A program made the translations under genes and the position numbers. From Oxalobacteraceae bacterium UBA4003 (GTDB lineage Bacteria; Pseudomonadota; Gammaproteobacteria; Burkholderiales; Burkholderiaceae_D), in assembly GCA_002384815.1 (NCBI GenBank), contig DGBN01000035.1, positions 1 to 64,000 of the forward strand: a stretch of DNA of 64,000 nt, written 5' to 3'. Shown piece by piece: positions 44,261 to 52,180 of this stretch (the first letter of the stretch is position 1; each line of letters begins with the position of its first letter). The notes under the pieces were generated by a model. The model was not told the origin of the DNA, made no database searches, and worked only from the letters and a program-made list of their open reading frames with translations.

Positions 44261-45997
44261 ATGCAATCTCATCAACGTGATTTTGCGCCGGATCGGCGCA
44301 TCATTTTTCTGTGTCTGATTGCAGTAGTGATCGGTGCGGTCGGTACAGTGGCGGCGTTTGTGCTGCTTAATCTGATTCATTTTTTTACCAATCTGTTTTT
44401 CTTTCAGACCTTTTCATTTGCCGATCGCTCGCCCGCCACTCATGGCCTGGGCTTGTGGGTGATTGCGGTGCCGGTAGCCGGCGGTTTGATTGCGGGCCTG
44501 ATTGCACGGTACGGTTCCGACAAGGTGCGTGGACATGGTATTCCGGAGGCAATCGAGGCCATCCTGTTTCGCAAGAGCCGGATGTCGTCCAAGGTGGCTG
44601 TCCTCAAACCGCTGACATCCGGCATCGTGATCGGCAGCGGCGGACCGTTCGGTGCGGAGGGCCCTATCATCATGACGGGCGGGGCAATCGGCTCGCTGAT
44701 TGCGCAGAATTTCTCGATGAGCGCCGCCGAGCGCAAGACTTTGCTGGTAGCCGGGGCGACGGCCGGCATGACTGCCGTATTTGGTACGCCGGTGGCAGCC
44801 GTACTGCTGGCGGTCGAATTATTGCTGTTTGAATGGCGGCCGCGCAGTTTATTGCCGGTTATTCTGGCCTGTGCCGTTGCTGCATTCTGCAGACCCTTGC
44901 TGCTAGAGTCGGGACCGCTATTTCCCATCCACACGGCGCCGGTTGGGCTGGCGGCGTTTGCGATTTGCATTGTTGCCGGTCTGCTCAGCGGCATGCTGTC
45001 GGCAATCATGTCGATTTCGCTGTACCGCGTGGAAGACTGGTTCGGCAAGTTGCCGCTGCACTGGATGTGGTGGCCGGCCATAGGCGGTTTGGTGGTCGGC
45101 ATAGGCGCTTATTTCGAGCCGCGTGCGCTCGGTGTCGGATATGACGTGATCGCCGACTTGCTGAATCACAGGATGATGCTGTCTGCTGCCTTGTCCTTGC
45201 TGCTGGTGAAGGCGATCATCTGGGTGGTGGCGCTGGGTTCCGGTACTTCCGGTGGTGTCTTGGCGCCTTTGCTGATGCTGGGTGCAGGATTGGGAGCAGT
45301 AATTGCCAGCCTGGTGCCGGGTAGCGATCCGATGCTGTGGCCGCTGGTGTGCATGGCGGCAGTATTGGCAGGAGTGCTGGGTGCGCCCTTGACGGCGGCA
45401 ATTTTTGCACTGGGCCTGACTGGCGATTTCAATGCCTTGCTGCCACTGTTGCTGGCGACCGGCGTATCTTACGGCTTTACCGTACTGGTAATGCGGCGTT
45501 CGATCATGACGGAAAAAATCGCACGACGAGGCTTGCATATTTATCGCGAATATAGCGTCGATCCGCAAGAGCGCTTGTTTGTGCAGGACGTGATGGCAAC
45601 CGATATTGTACACATCGATGCAGGCTTGTCCCTGCGACAGGTATCGCACGATTATTTCGGCACGGGACAGAAACATCGCAGCTTTCCGGTCGTGGGTGCA
45701 GAGCATAAATTGCTCGGCATGCTGGACCGCGAGCTGTTGATGCAGTGGCTAAGCAAGTATGGCGGAGCGCAGCAGATAGGCGTCTTGTTCGAACAGATTC
45801 CATCAGTGGCTTTTGCCACTGAAACCTGCCAGACGGTCGGGCGTCGCATGGCGATCCAGCATGCAGAAAGATTGCCGGTAGTGGTGGATCGGCTCTCCAT
45901 GAAGCTGACCGGCATTGTCAGTCGCAGCGATTTTCTCAAGCCTTCGCATACGGCATTTCATGAAGAACATGTCAGGGAGCGTTTGTTCAGGTCTTAG
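44261..45997 (+). CDS. CLC family chloride channel/antiporter with C-terminal CBS pair
   Basis: 578 residues from MQSHQRDFAPDRRI. The CLC membrane core (about 15-430) has the three ion-pathway motifs: GHGIPE near 91 (Ser of the usual GSGIP replaced by His), GPFGAEGP near 131-135 with the gating Glu kept, and GGVLAP near 331. A cytoplasmic part from about 440 holds two CBS domains (VQDVMATDIVHIDAGL, LPVVVDRLSMKLTGIVSRSDFLK) that may sense nucleotides. It could be a Cl-/H+ antiporter or move another anion. The long frame upstream overlaps marR and is not used. Confidence 0.9.
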   Translation: MQSHQRDFAPDRRIIFLCLIAVVIGAVGTVAAFVLLNLIHFFTNLFFFQTFSFADRSPATHGLGLWVIAVPVAGGLIAGLIARYGSDKVRGHGIPEAIEAILFRKSRMSSKVAVLKPLTSGIVIGSGGPFGAEGPIIMTGGAIGSLIAQNFSMSAAERKTLLVAGATAGMTAVFGTPVAAVLLAVELLLFEWRPRSLLPVILACAVAAFCRPLLLESGPLFPIHTAPVGLAAFAICIVAGLLSGMLSAIMSISLYRVEDWFGKLPLHWMWWPAIGGLVVGIGAYFEPRALGVGYDVIADLLNHRMMLSAALSLLLVKAIIWVVALGSGTSGGVLAPLLMLGAGLGAVIASLVPGSDPMLWPLVCMAAVLAGVLGAPLTAAIFALGLTGDFNALLPLLLATGVSYGFTVLVMRRSIMTEKIARRGLHIYREYSVDPQERLFVQDVMATDIVHIDAGLSLRQVSHDYFGTGQKHRSFPVVGAEHKLLGMLDRELLMQWLSKYGGAQQIGVLFEQIPSVAFATETCQTVGRRMAIQHAERLPVVVDRLSMKLTGIVSRSDFLKPSHTAFHEEHVRERLFRS

Positions 45998-46010
45998 AAA
46001 ATAGCATGTA

Positions 46011-46048
46011 AAAAAGGCCGCAGGATCATTCGAGCCTGCGGCCTTTTT
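46011..46048. terminator. Bidirectional terminator between clc and PAS genes
   Basis: A 14-base arm A5-GGCCGCAGG pairs with CCTGCGGCC-T5 around a 10-base loop, lying between two convergent genes. Confidence 0.88.
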
Positions 46049-46074
46049 CTGTAATCGTGCAGTGGGTGCTTGTC

Positions 46075-46539
46075 TTATCCGGCAGCGTTGCCAGATTTTT
46101 CCTGTACGGTTTTTTCCAGTTCGGCGATACGCACGCGCTGTGCCTTTTCGCTGGCAAAGCGTTCAGTGATATCTCTGGCGACTGCCAGTGCACCCTGGAT
46201 TTTTCCTGCTTCATCGCGCACCATGCCGAAACTCATGTCGATGTAAATCTGGCTGCCATCTTTATGCATGGAACGGGTGGTCAATACCTTGTTGACGTAC
46301 TTCATTTCACCTGTCGATACGGCATGGTCGAAACCCTTGTTATGGGCTGCCAGCATGCGTTCCGGAATAATGATGTCGAGCGGGCCGCCGATTACATCGG
46401 CTGCCATATGGCCGAAAATTCTTTCCGCGCCGCTATTCCAGACACGGATCAAGCCGCCGGTATCGGCAAAAATGATGGCATCCGGCGCTTGATCCACGAT
46501 TGCTTTTGACAAGGCCGGATCTACATTGTTGGTTTGCAT
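46075..46539 (-). CDS. Stand-alone PAS domain protein
   Basis: 154 residues: one PAS domain (about 10-130; DQAPDAIIFADTGGLIRVWNSGAERIFGH, GQ/E-type PAC end IQGALAVARDITERF) and a short C-terminal coiled coil (ASEKAQRVRIAELEKTVQEK). No kinase, cyclase or DNA-binding output domain is attached. It may pass a redox or ligand signal through protein contact. It follows the HPP-CBS gene by 42 bases on the same strand and is likely in its transcript; MQTNNVD start has a weak AGGAGAG upstream. Confidence 0.88.
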   Translation of the reverse strand: MQTNNVDPALSKAIVDQAPDAIIFADTGGLIRVWNSGAERIFGHMAADVIGGPLDIIIPERMLAAHNKGFDHAVSTGEMKYVNKVLTTRSMHKDGSQIYIDMSFGMVRDEAGKIQGALAVARDITERFASEKAQRVRIAELEKTVQEKSGNAAG

Positions 46540-46581
46540 TTTTCTCTCCTGGTAATGACGCCTGCGTAAAATACGGGATGT

Positions 46582-47754
46582 TTATTGCGCTTCCGCCATG
46601 CTGTGTTCGAACAGGGCGGCGATCATATCGGTTTGCGTAATCATGCCAACCAGGCGATTGTCATTATCGACGACCGGCATTTGATGGACTTCGGAATCGG
46701 ACATCAGCGGTACGAGTTCGACGATAGACTGGTTTGCATTGGCTGTGTAGACCTCTTTGGTCATGATTTGTCCGACCACTTCATGTTTTTCAGTGTGCGA
46801 CAGCTGGGAAGGGCGAATCAGGTTTGTCAGTTTCCGCCCCAGACCTTCGTGCGCTCCGACTTCCGCGTGCTGCAGGAAATCAGCCTTGGTCACGATCCCG
46901 ATCACCCGTCGACCACGATCTATGACGGGCAAGGCAGTCAAGTCATGGGACTTGAGTTGCTGCCATGCTTCTGCCAATTCCGTACCGAACTCTACGTGAA
47001 TAACATCCTTCGACATGACATCGGCACACTTGGTGCCGTTGAGGCGACGCCGGTATGCCTGCATTTCCGTTTGCAGCATGATGGATTCCAGATCGTCGCG
47101 ACTGATATCCAGCACCTGATTGTAGCGTGCCAGAACCGCATCCAGATCCTGCGGTGTGATGCCAGTACGCTCGGTTGGTGCGACGTCCTTTGTGTTGTGC
47201 TTGTTGGCGCGATCTGGTTGCACGATGTGCGGATAACGGCGCCCGGTCGCATTATTGAAAAACAGGGCGGTCAGCAACAGCAGCAGCGAATTCAGTCCGA
47301 CCGGTATCAGTACAAAGTCGTAACCCATGGCATGCACGGCTGGGCCGCCCAGGACTGCCGTCAGCGCTACCGCGCCGCTGGGTGGGTGAATGCAGCGAAA
47401 GGCAAACATGGCGCCGATGGTGACCGCGGTCGCCAAACCTGCTGCCAGTATCGGTTCGCCCACGAATTTTGCACAGCTCACACCGATAATCGCCGCAATG
47501 ATATTGCCGCCCATGATGGACCACGGTTGTGCAAGAGGGCTGGCAGGCACGGCGAACAACAGTACCGACGATGCGCCCATGGGGGCAATCAGCCAGACGG
47601 CATTGATATCTTTGCCGAGAACAAAGTAGCTGCAAAGAGAAGTAAGTACGATGCCGAATAATGCGCCTGCACAAGCACGCATTTTTTCATAACGATCAAC
47701 CAATATGGAGGCGGGGACAATACGAAGAAGCAGCTTCAATTTCGATAGAACCAT
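46582..47754 (-). CDS. HPP family membrane protein with CBS domain pair
   Basis: 390 residues. The N-terminal membrane part (about 25-175, four to five helices) contains the HPP signature CIHPPSGAVALTAVLGG near 120-136 and APMGASSVLLFAVPASPLAQPW. A linker leads to two CBS domains (about 245-385; CADVMSKDVIHVEFGTELAEAW and GQIMTKEVYTANANQSIVELV). HPP proteins have been linked to nitrite transport in plastids and cyanobacteria; the role in proteobacteria is unclear. A 15-base motif shared with the marR-clc promoter lies 33-47 bases upstream of its ATG. Confidence 0.9.
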   Translation of the reverse strand: MVLSKLKLLLRIVPASILVDRYEKMRACAGALFGIVLTSLCSYFVLGKDINAVWLIAPMGASSVLLFAVPASPLAQPWSIMGGNIIAAIIGVSCAKFVGEPILAAGLATAVTIGAMFAFRCIHPPSGAVALTAVLGGPAVHAMGYDFVLIPVGLNSLLLLLTALFFNNATGRRYPHIVQPDRANKHNTKDVAPTERTGITPQDLDAVLARYNQVLDISRDDLESIMLQTEMQAYRRRLNGTKCADVMSKDVIHVEFGTELAEAWQQLKSHDLTALPVIDRGRRVIGIVTKADFLQHAEVGAHEGLGRKLTNLIRPSQLSHTEKHEVVGQIMTKEVYTANANQSIVELVPLMSDSEVHQMPVVDNDNRLVGMITQTDMIAALFEHSMAEAQ

Positions 47755-47786
47755 ATTACCCCTGACGAATGCGCAAGTCCGTTATT

Positions 47787-47801
47787 ACATCACGATATGA
47801 T
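47787..47801. promoter_or_regulatory. Putative MarR operator upstream of hpp-CBS
   Basis: ACATCACGATATGAT. Its reverse complement agrees with the site upstream of marR (43716-43730) at 13 of 15 positions, including the ATCGTGAT half. Confidence 0.5.
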
Positions 47802-47906
47802 ACGTTAAGCAACGCTGCTGCCAAGATCGGCAACGCGTACTGTCTCTCGTATTCAGCTTGAATGCAAGAAGCCGGGTGTTTTTCACGGCAGGCAAGTGTA
47901 AATATG

Positions 47907-47923
47907 TTGCATTCTTAATGCAA
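47907..47923. repeat. Perfect inverted repeat TTGCATT-CTT-AATGCAA
   Basis: Two 7-base arms with a 3-base centre lie in an AT-rich stretch about 265 bases before lldD and 153 bases before the hpp-CBS start. It is followed by a T run, so it could be an operator or a weak hairpin. Confidence 0.5.
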
Positions 47924-48187
47924 ATATTTTTTGCCGCAAATGACGACAGCACCTGTCGGAGCTCGCAAGGTCGCTTGTGAGGAATCGCGGCTATCGGTTA
48001 AAAACATTCATCTCACGCGGCATGAAGAGGAAATAGAATATCGGTAGAAAAACGGAGAAGCCGTTGCCAGATCCTGCAAGGTCAGCCATTGCCTGTTGAT
48101 CAGGATATTGTTTGGCATACATCTTCAAATAATACGGAGCCTGTTTTACATATCGATCCTGCTTGATCGCCAAAAGGAAACCAACTG

Positions 48188-49333
48188 ATGCCTGTTATTA
48201 CCAATATCGAAGATCTGCGCGTACTGGCGCAAAAGCGTGTACCGCGCATGTTTTACGATTACGCCGATTCCGGTTCCTGGACTGAGTCGACCTATCGTGC
48301 GAACAGTGAAGATTTCGCCAGGATGAAGTTTCGCCAGCGGGTTGCGGTCAATATGGAAAATCGCACGCTGAAAACCACCATGGTGGGACAGGAGGTGCAC
48401 ATGCCGGTGGCGATTGCACCGACCGGCTTGACCGGCATGCAGCATGCGGATGGCGAAATTCTTGCGGCCAAGGCTGCTGAAAAATTCGGTATCCCGTTTA
48501 CCTTGTCGACCATGAGCATCTGTTCGATCGAAGATATTGCCGCGCATACCAGCAAGCCATTCTGGTTCCAGCTATATGTGATGAAAGACCGTCCCTTTAT
48601 CGAACGCCTGGTCGAACGCGCGAAGGCGGCGAAATGTTCGGCACTGGTATTGACACTGGACTTGCAGATTCTGGGGCAGCGCCACAAGGATTTGAAGAAC
48701 GGCCTGTCGGCGCCACCCAAGCTGACCATTCCCAATATCCTGAACATGATGGGCAAGCCGCGCTGGTGCATGGGCATGCTGGGCACCAGGCGACGCAGTT
48801 TCGGCAATATCGTCGGTCATGCCAGCGATGTGTCGGACATGTCATCGTTATCGGCGTGGACCTCTCAGCAATTCGATCTGGCCTTGTCGTGGAAAGACGT
48901 CGAATGGATCAAGAAGTGCTGGGGCGGCAAGTTGATCATCAAGGGCATCATGGATGCAGAAGATGCGCGGCTGGCTGTGGCCAGCGGTGCCGATGCGATC
49001 ATCGTATCCAACCACGGCGGCCGCCAGCTCGACGGCGCGCTGTCCAGCATTGTGGCATTGCCGAGTATCGTTGAAGCCGTCGGCGATCAGATCGAAGTGC
49101 ATATGGATGGCGGTATCCGTTCCGGGCAGGATGTGATCAAGGCAATTGCCCTGGGTGCGAAGGGCACGTATATCGGGCGTTCCTTCCTGTATGGTTTGGG
49201 GGCGATGGGTGAAGAAGGCGTAACAAAATGCCTGGAAATCATCGAGCGTGAACTGGATCTGACCATGGCATTTTGCGGTCTGACGGACGTGAAAAAAGTC
49301 GACAGGAAAATACTGATTCCCGGCACTTACTAG
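48188..49333 (+). CDS. lldD: FMN-dependent L-lactate dehydrogenase / alpha-hydroxy-acid oxidase
   Basis: 381 residues, the family's usual size. Conserved parts are the YADSGSWTESTYRAN start, APTGLTGMQHADGE, FQLYVMKDRP, and the active-site block IIVSNHGGRQLDGA with the catalytic His followed by the FMN phosphate-binding MDGGIRSGQDVIKAIALGAKGTYIGRSFLYG. It oxidises L-lactate (or a related 2-hydroxy acid) to the keto acid and feeds electrons to quinones at the membrane. AAAAGGAAA precedes the ATG. No lactate permease or LldR gene is adjacent. Confidence 0.9.
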   Translation: MPVITNIEDLRVLAQKRVPRMFYDYADSGSWTESTYRANSEDFARMKFRQRVAVNMENRTLKTTMVGQEVHMPVAIAPTGLTGMQHADGEILAAKAAEKFGIPFTLSTMSICSIEDIAAHTSKPFWFQLYVMKDRPFIERLVERAKAAKCSALVLTLDLQILGQRHKDLKNGLSAPPKLTIPNILNMMGKPRWCMGMLGTRRRSFGNIVGHASDVSDMSSLSAWTSQQFDLALSWKDVEWIKKCWGGKLIIKGIMDAEDARLAVASGADAIIVSNHGGRQLDGALSSIVALPSIVEAVGDQIEVHMDGGIRSGQDVIKAIALGAKGTYIGRSFLYGLGAMGEEGVTKCLEIIERELDLTMAFCGLTDVKKVDRKILIPGTY

Positions 49334-49362
49334 TCAAACATATCAAATTTAATGCAGACATG

Positions 49363-49392
49363 AAAAAAGGCCGCACATGTGCGGCCTTTTTC
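49363..49392. terminator. Bidirectional terminator between lldD and imuA
   Basis: The perfect palindrome GGCCGCACATGTGCGGCC is flanked by A6 and T5, and lies between two convergent genes. Confidence 0.9.
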
Positions 49393-49407
49393 TATCCCGA
49401 AAATCTT

Positions 49408-50187
49408 CTAGGAATACAATGCAGCGCGATGCCGGGCGGCAGTTGCAGCAAGCGCAGAGCGATCCACACTGTATGAAGGCGTGCTGAAAACGGGTTTCCC
49501 GAGAACCCGTGCCGCGAGCGGCTTGAGCAGTATTTCCGGGATATCCAGCGGCAAAATAATCGCTTCAACGTGTACCGGGCCGCGACGCTTGATGATCTCC
49601 ACCGAAAGACGTCCGATAGCCAGCGGTTTGCAGAGCATGCGTAGTGGTGCGGGTGATGCCTGAGCTTGCGCGTCCAAGGGGCGAAACAAAAACGTCCATC
49701 CTTGCGTGCCGGCAGCCGCCAGTTGCAAGCGCCGCAAATGGTCGTCTCTTGCTTGCGGCAGCCAGCACAGCAATGCACCGAAGCTGGCGCTTTTCAGGGC
49801 CTGTTCCACCGCCCAGATCTTGTCTGCCGGTTTATCTACTTCTATCAACGTGACTTTGCTCATGTCGATCCCGCACCCGTCCAGGCTTGCGGCGAGTGCA
49901 AGATGCGACGGCGCCAGCACCACGACGGTTTTTCCGGTTTGCGTGATGTGCGCCAGTGCTGGCGCAAGCAAACGCAATTCACCGATGCCGGGATTGGTGA
50001 GCAATAGCTCAATCAGTACGGAGGGGGGCCAGCCGCCATTCGGCAACTGCTGATCCAGTTCGCGATATCCGGAAGAAATCGCTTTGGAACGGTATGCTCC
50101 GACCTGATCGTGCAGGCAGATTGAATCTGGTCGCGACGCAAGGATGGACGTAGTGGAAAAAGGAAGAGCAGAAGCCAATGCAGCCAT
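49408..50187 (-). CDS. imuA: Translesion synthesis-associated protein ImuA (RecA-like)
   Basis: 259 residues from an ATG with GGAGG 4 bases upstream. The protein shows the ImuA/SulA-like RecA fold: ISSGYRELDQQLPNGGWPPSVLIELLLTNPGIGELRLLAPALA, then KTVVVLAPSHLALAASLDGCGID and LLCWLPQARDDHLRRLQLAA. It normally works with ImuB and the polymerase DnaE2 (ImuC) in SOS mutagenesis, and is usually the first gene of an imuA-imuB-dnaE2 cassette. Here it is followed by a terminator and the convergent lldD gene, so ImuB and DnaE2 are not downstream. A perfect LexA box lies 60-79 bases before the start codon. Confidence 0.88.
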   Translation of the reverse strand: MAALASALPFSTTSILASRPDSICLHDQVGAYRSKAISSGYRELDQQLPNGGWPPSVLIELLLTNPGIGELRLLAPALAHITQTGKTVVVLAPSHLALAASLDGCGIDMSKVTLIEVDKPADKIWAVEQALKSASFGALLCWLPQARDDHLRRLQLAAAGTQGWTFLFRPLDAQAQASPAPLRMLCKPLAIGRLSVEIIKRRGPVHVEAIILPLDIPEILLKPLAARVLGKPVFSTPSYSVDRSALAATAARHRAALYS

Positions 50188-50246
50188 AAAACCTCCAAAA
50201 GTACTGTTTGGGACAAAACGCCGTTTGCTCGGGCGAGTTATCAATA

Positions 50247-50266
50247 TACTGTATATGCGTACAGTA
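50247..50266. promoter_or_regulatory. LexA box (SOS operator) of imuA
   Basis: TACTGTATATGCGTACAGTA fits the LexA consensus CTGT-N8-ACAG with extended TA ends on both sides. Its place upstream of imuA matches SOS control of the imu cassette in other proteobacteria. Confidence 0.9.
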
Positions 50267-50322
50267 TAAAAGGTTTAAATGAATTTTACTCGTTTTTTCT
50301 GTGGCGTGATCCGGCAGCACAC

Positions 50323-50418
50323 TCATGACAAGGCATAAGTCACGATGAATCCCGCCGATACCATCGTCGTCAGCGCAACGGTGAACAGGATTTCAGCTAC
50401 GTGCGTCAGCAATTGCAT
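50323..50418 (-). CDS. Possible 31-residue membrane peptide
   Basis: An ATG-started frame gives MQLLTHVAEILFTVALTTMV followed by SAGFIVTYALS, one predicted membrane helix. It lies between the lipoprotein gene and the imuA SOS box on the same strand. No good ribosome-binding site precedes the ATG. The frame is the same as that of the upstream lipoprotein gene, and is open from that gene's TGA to here, so it could instead be a remnant of a longer protein. Confidence 0.3.
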   Translation of the reverse strand: MQLLTHVAEILFTVALTTMVSAGFIVTYALS

Positions 50419-50493
50419 GATGCTTGGTGCGCAAGGCTCAGAGATGCTATAGGTACAGAGCAGCAGGGCACTGAGGACGAAGATGTCAGGTAT

Positions 50494-51183
50494 TCATTCC
50501 TCAGGTCGAGCAGAAGACGCGGCATTTTGTACCAGTGCAATGCGTCTGCGCACATGTTCGGCGGCAGCGGTATCGCCGGCATTTTCTGCGCGTAACCGTT
50601 GCACGCCCAGCCATGCCAGCAATGGACGGCGCCATCCTTGTGCGGATGCGGTATCGACCGCTACGGCCAGTACCGCCGGTGTGGCGCGATTGCTGCGGAA
50701 CAGGACGCCGGCGGCGATCAATTGCGCCAACGGGTTTTCGATATTTTGCAAGGCGGTGGTGGCGGTAGTATCCGAAGCTGCATCTGCAACGGCGCGATGT
50801 TGCGCTGGCAGCAATGCAACATCCTGAGCCCTGATTTTACCGGCCAGATAATCGGCATAGGCGTGCTCCGGCGGGGCGGTATCCTGGCGTAGTTTTTCAA
50901 ATTCGGGGCAGTCTTCCAGCACCAGACTGGCAACACGGCCGGCGCAGCGTGTGAGTTCTACGCGTGCCATCAGGTCGACGCGACCGGTGCGGGCGATTTC
51001 ACTGCGAGCCTGTTTGAATTCCTGCGTTTCGACACGTGCATTGCCCTCCAGGTAGGCGGCGGTAGCGCGTTCTGTTGCAGTTTTTGCGTTCATTTGCCAG
51101 TCAGGAACGGGTGTACCTGCACATGCAGTCAGTAAGGCGGCCAGGGCGGCAGAAAAAACAAGTCGTGGGAAAGGCGATGTCAT
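50494..51183 (-). CDS. Putative lipoprotein of the MCE/Mla-like cluster
   Basis: 229 residues from the ATG that overlaps the MCE stop (ATGA at 51183-51180). The signal ends ALLTAC (Cys21). The mature part is helical and rich in Ala/Arg (ATAAYLEGNARVETQEFKQARSEIARTGRVDLMARVELTRC). I know no named family. By position it may be the outer-membrane lipoprotein partner of the MlaE/MlaD pair, comparable in place to the VacJ or PqiC components, but similarity to these is not visible. Confidence 0.8.
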   Translation of the reverse strand: MTSPFPRLVFSAALAALLTACAGTPVPDWQMNAKTATERATAAYLEGNARVETQEFKQARSEIARTGRVDLMARVELTRCAGRVASLVLEDCPEFEKLRQDTAPPEHAYADYLAGKIRAQDVALLPAQHRAVADAASDTTATTALQNIENPLAQLIAAGVLFRSNRATPAVLAVAVDTASAQGWRRPLLAWLGVQRLRAENAGDTAAAEHVRRRIALVQNAASSARPEE

Positions 51184-52166
51184 GGCAGCGTCAACTCCGT
51201 ATCGCGTGCAAACGGCCATTTGCGGTTGATTTCAGTGACCAGTTGATCGACCTTGCGCAGGCTGCGATCGACATCCGAGCGCAACACATCCAGATCACTG
51301 GTGGCAACTTTTGCGTTGGCGCTGATGGCTTGTGCATCGACCAGTACGGCATCGACTTTTTTCAGGCTTGATCTTGCTTCGGCCAGCATCGCGTTGAGCT
51401 GGACGATGGTGGCCTGGCTATTGCCGTCCTTGCCGAAAATCTGATTGTCGGCTTTGACCAGCAAGCCATCGACCTTGGTCAGAACGCTATTGGCGCGATC
51501 CAGAGTCGCTACCAATTTTTGTGCATCTTTTTCATTACCCATCAGTCCGCCCAAGGCGCCGTGTGGGCCATTGAATTTTTCTGTCAGTCCCTGCAAATTG
51601 CTCAGACTGGTGCTGAGTGCAGATTCTGCCGCGGTCAGACCATTCAGATTTTCAATCAATTGTTTGGCGGATGCGACCAGCAAGGGAATTTCTGCCGCGA
51701 CATCGCCAACCAGCAATGTGCGCTCGGCACCGGGCGGCAAAGCCGGATCGGTCGGTACTCCGGTATAAGCCCGCATCTTTGTACTGCCGACTATGCCGCG
51801 TTCCATCGCGAATACACTGGAAGTGCGCAACCAATGAGCGTCTTTTTCCGCCACATCGACGATCATGCGCGCCTTGCCTTCCTTGCTGAGTTCAATGCGG
51901 CTGACGCGCCCGATCGGGAATCCTGAAAACGTGAGATCCATACCGACTACCACGCCTTCCGAATCGTCAGCCAGCAAAACCAGTTCCTGCGTGGTCTCGA
52001 AAGCACCACGTGCATACATCAGATAGGCCGCTGCAGCGCACATCAGCGTGATCAAAAACAGCAGCAGGATGGCCGCCTGGAATTCAAGATTCTTCGGCAT
52101 TGCCTGCATGCTTGGCGGCAGTGGCGGAGGAGGGGCGTTATCAGGACGTTCTTGCATGGGTGTCAT
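51180..52166 (-). CDS. MCE (MlaD-like) lipid-transport protein
   Basis: 328 residues. A proline-rich cytoplasmic leader is followed by one membrane helix (about 30-52) and an MCE domain (about 57-140; LVLLADDSEGVVVGMDLTFSGFPIGRVSRIEL, FAMERGIVGSTKMRAYTG). A long periplasmic coiled-coil-rich tail follows (about 150-320). Such proteins form hexameric rings that carry lipids between membranes. Two ATGs three codons apart (52166 and 52157) are possible starts. It follows the MlaE-like gene by 14 bases. Confidence 0.88.
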   Translation of the reverse strand: MTPMQERPDNAPPPPLPPSMQAMPKNLEFQAAILLLFLITLMCAAAAYLMYARGAFETTQELVLLADDSEGVVVGMDLTFSGFPIGRVSRIELSKEGKARMIVDVAEKDAHWLRTSSVFAMERGIVGSTKMRAYTGVPTDPALPPGAERTLLVGDVAAEIPLLVASAKQLIENLNGLTAAESALSTSLSNLQGLTEKFNGPHGALGGLMGNEKDAQKLVATLDRANSVLTKVDGLLVKADNQIFGKDGNSQATIVQLNAMLAEARSSLKKVDAVLVDAQAISANAKVATSDLDVLRSDVDRSLRKVDQLVTEINRKWPFARDTELTLP

Positions 52167-52180
52167 ATGCCATATAAGGA

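Larger units (their letters stand above)
47755..48187. other. Intergenic region between hpp-CBS and lldD
   Basis: 433 bases between divergent genes. It contains the MarR-type motif at 47787-47801 and an inverted repeat at 47907-47923. A minus-strand frame at 47991-48173 is open for 60 codons from a TTG but has no ribosome-binding site and matches nothing I know. Confidence 0.5.

Noticed and set aside
47991..48173. A 60-codon minus-strand frame upstream of lldD
   Set aside because: It starts at TTG without a ribosome-binding site and lies in the probable lldD promoter region; the protein is not recognised.
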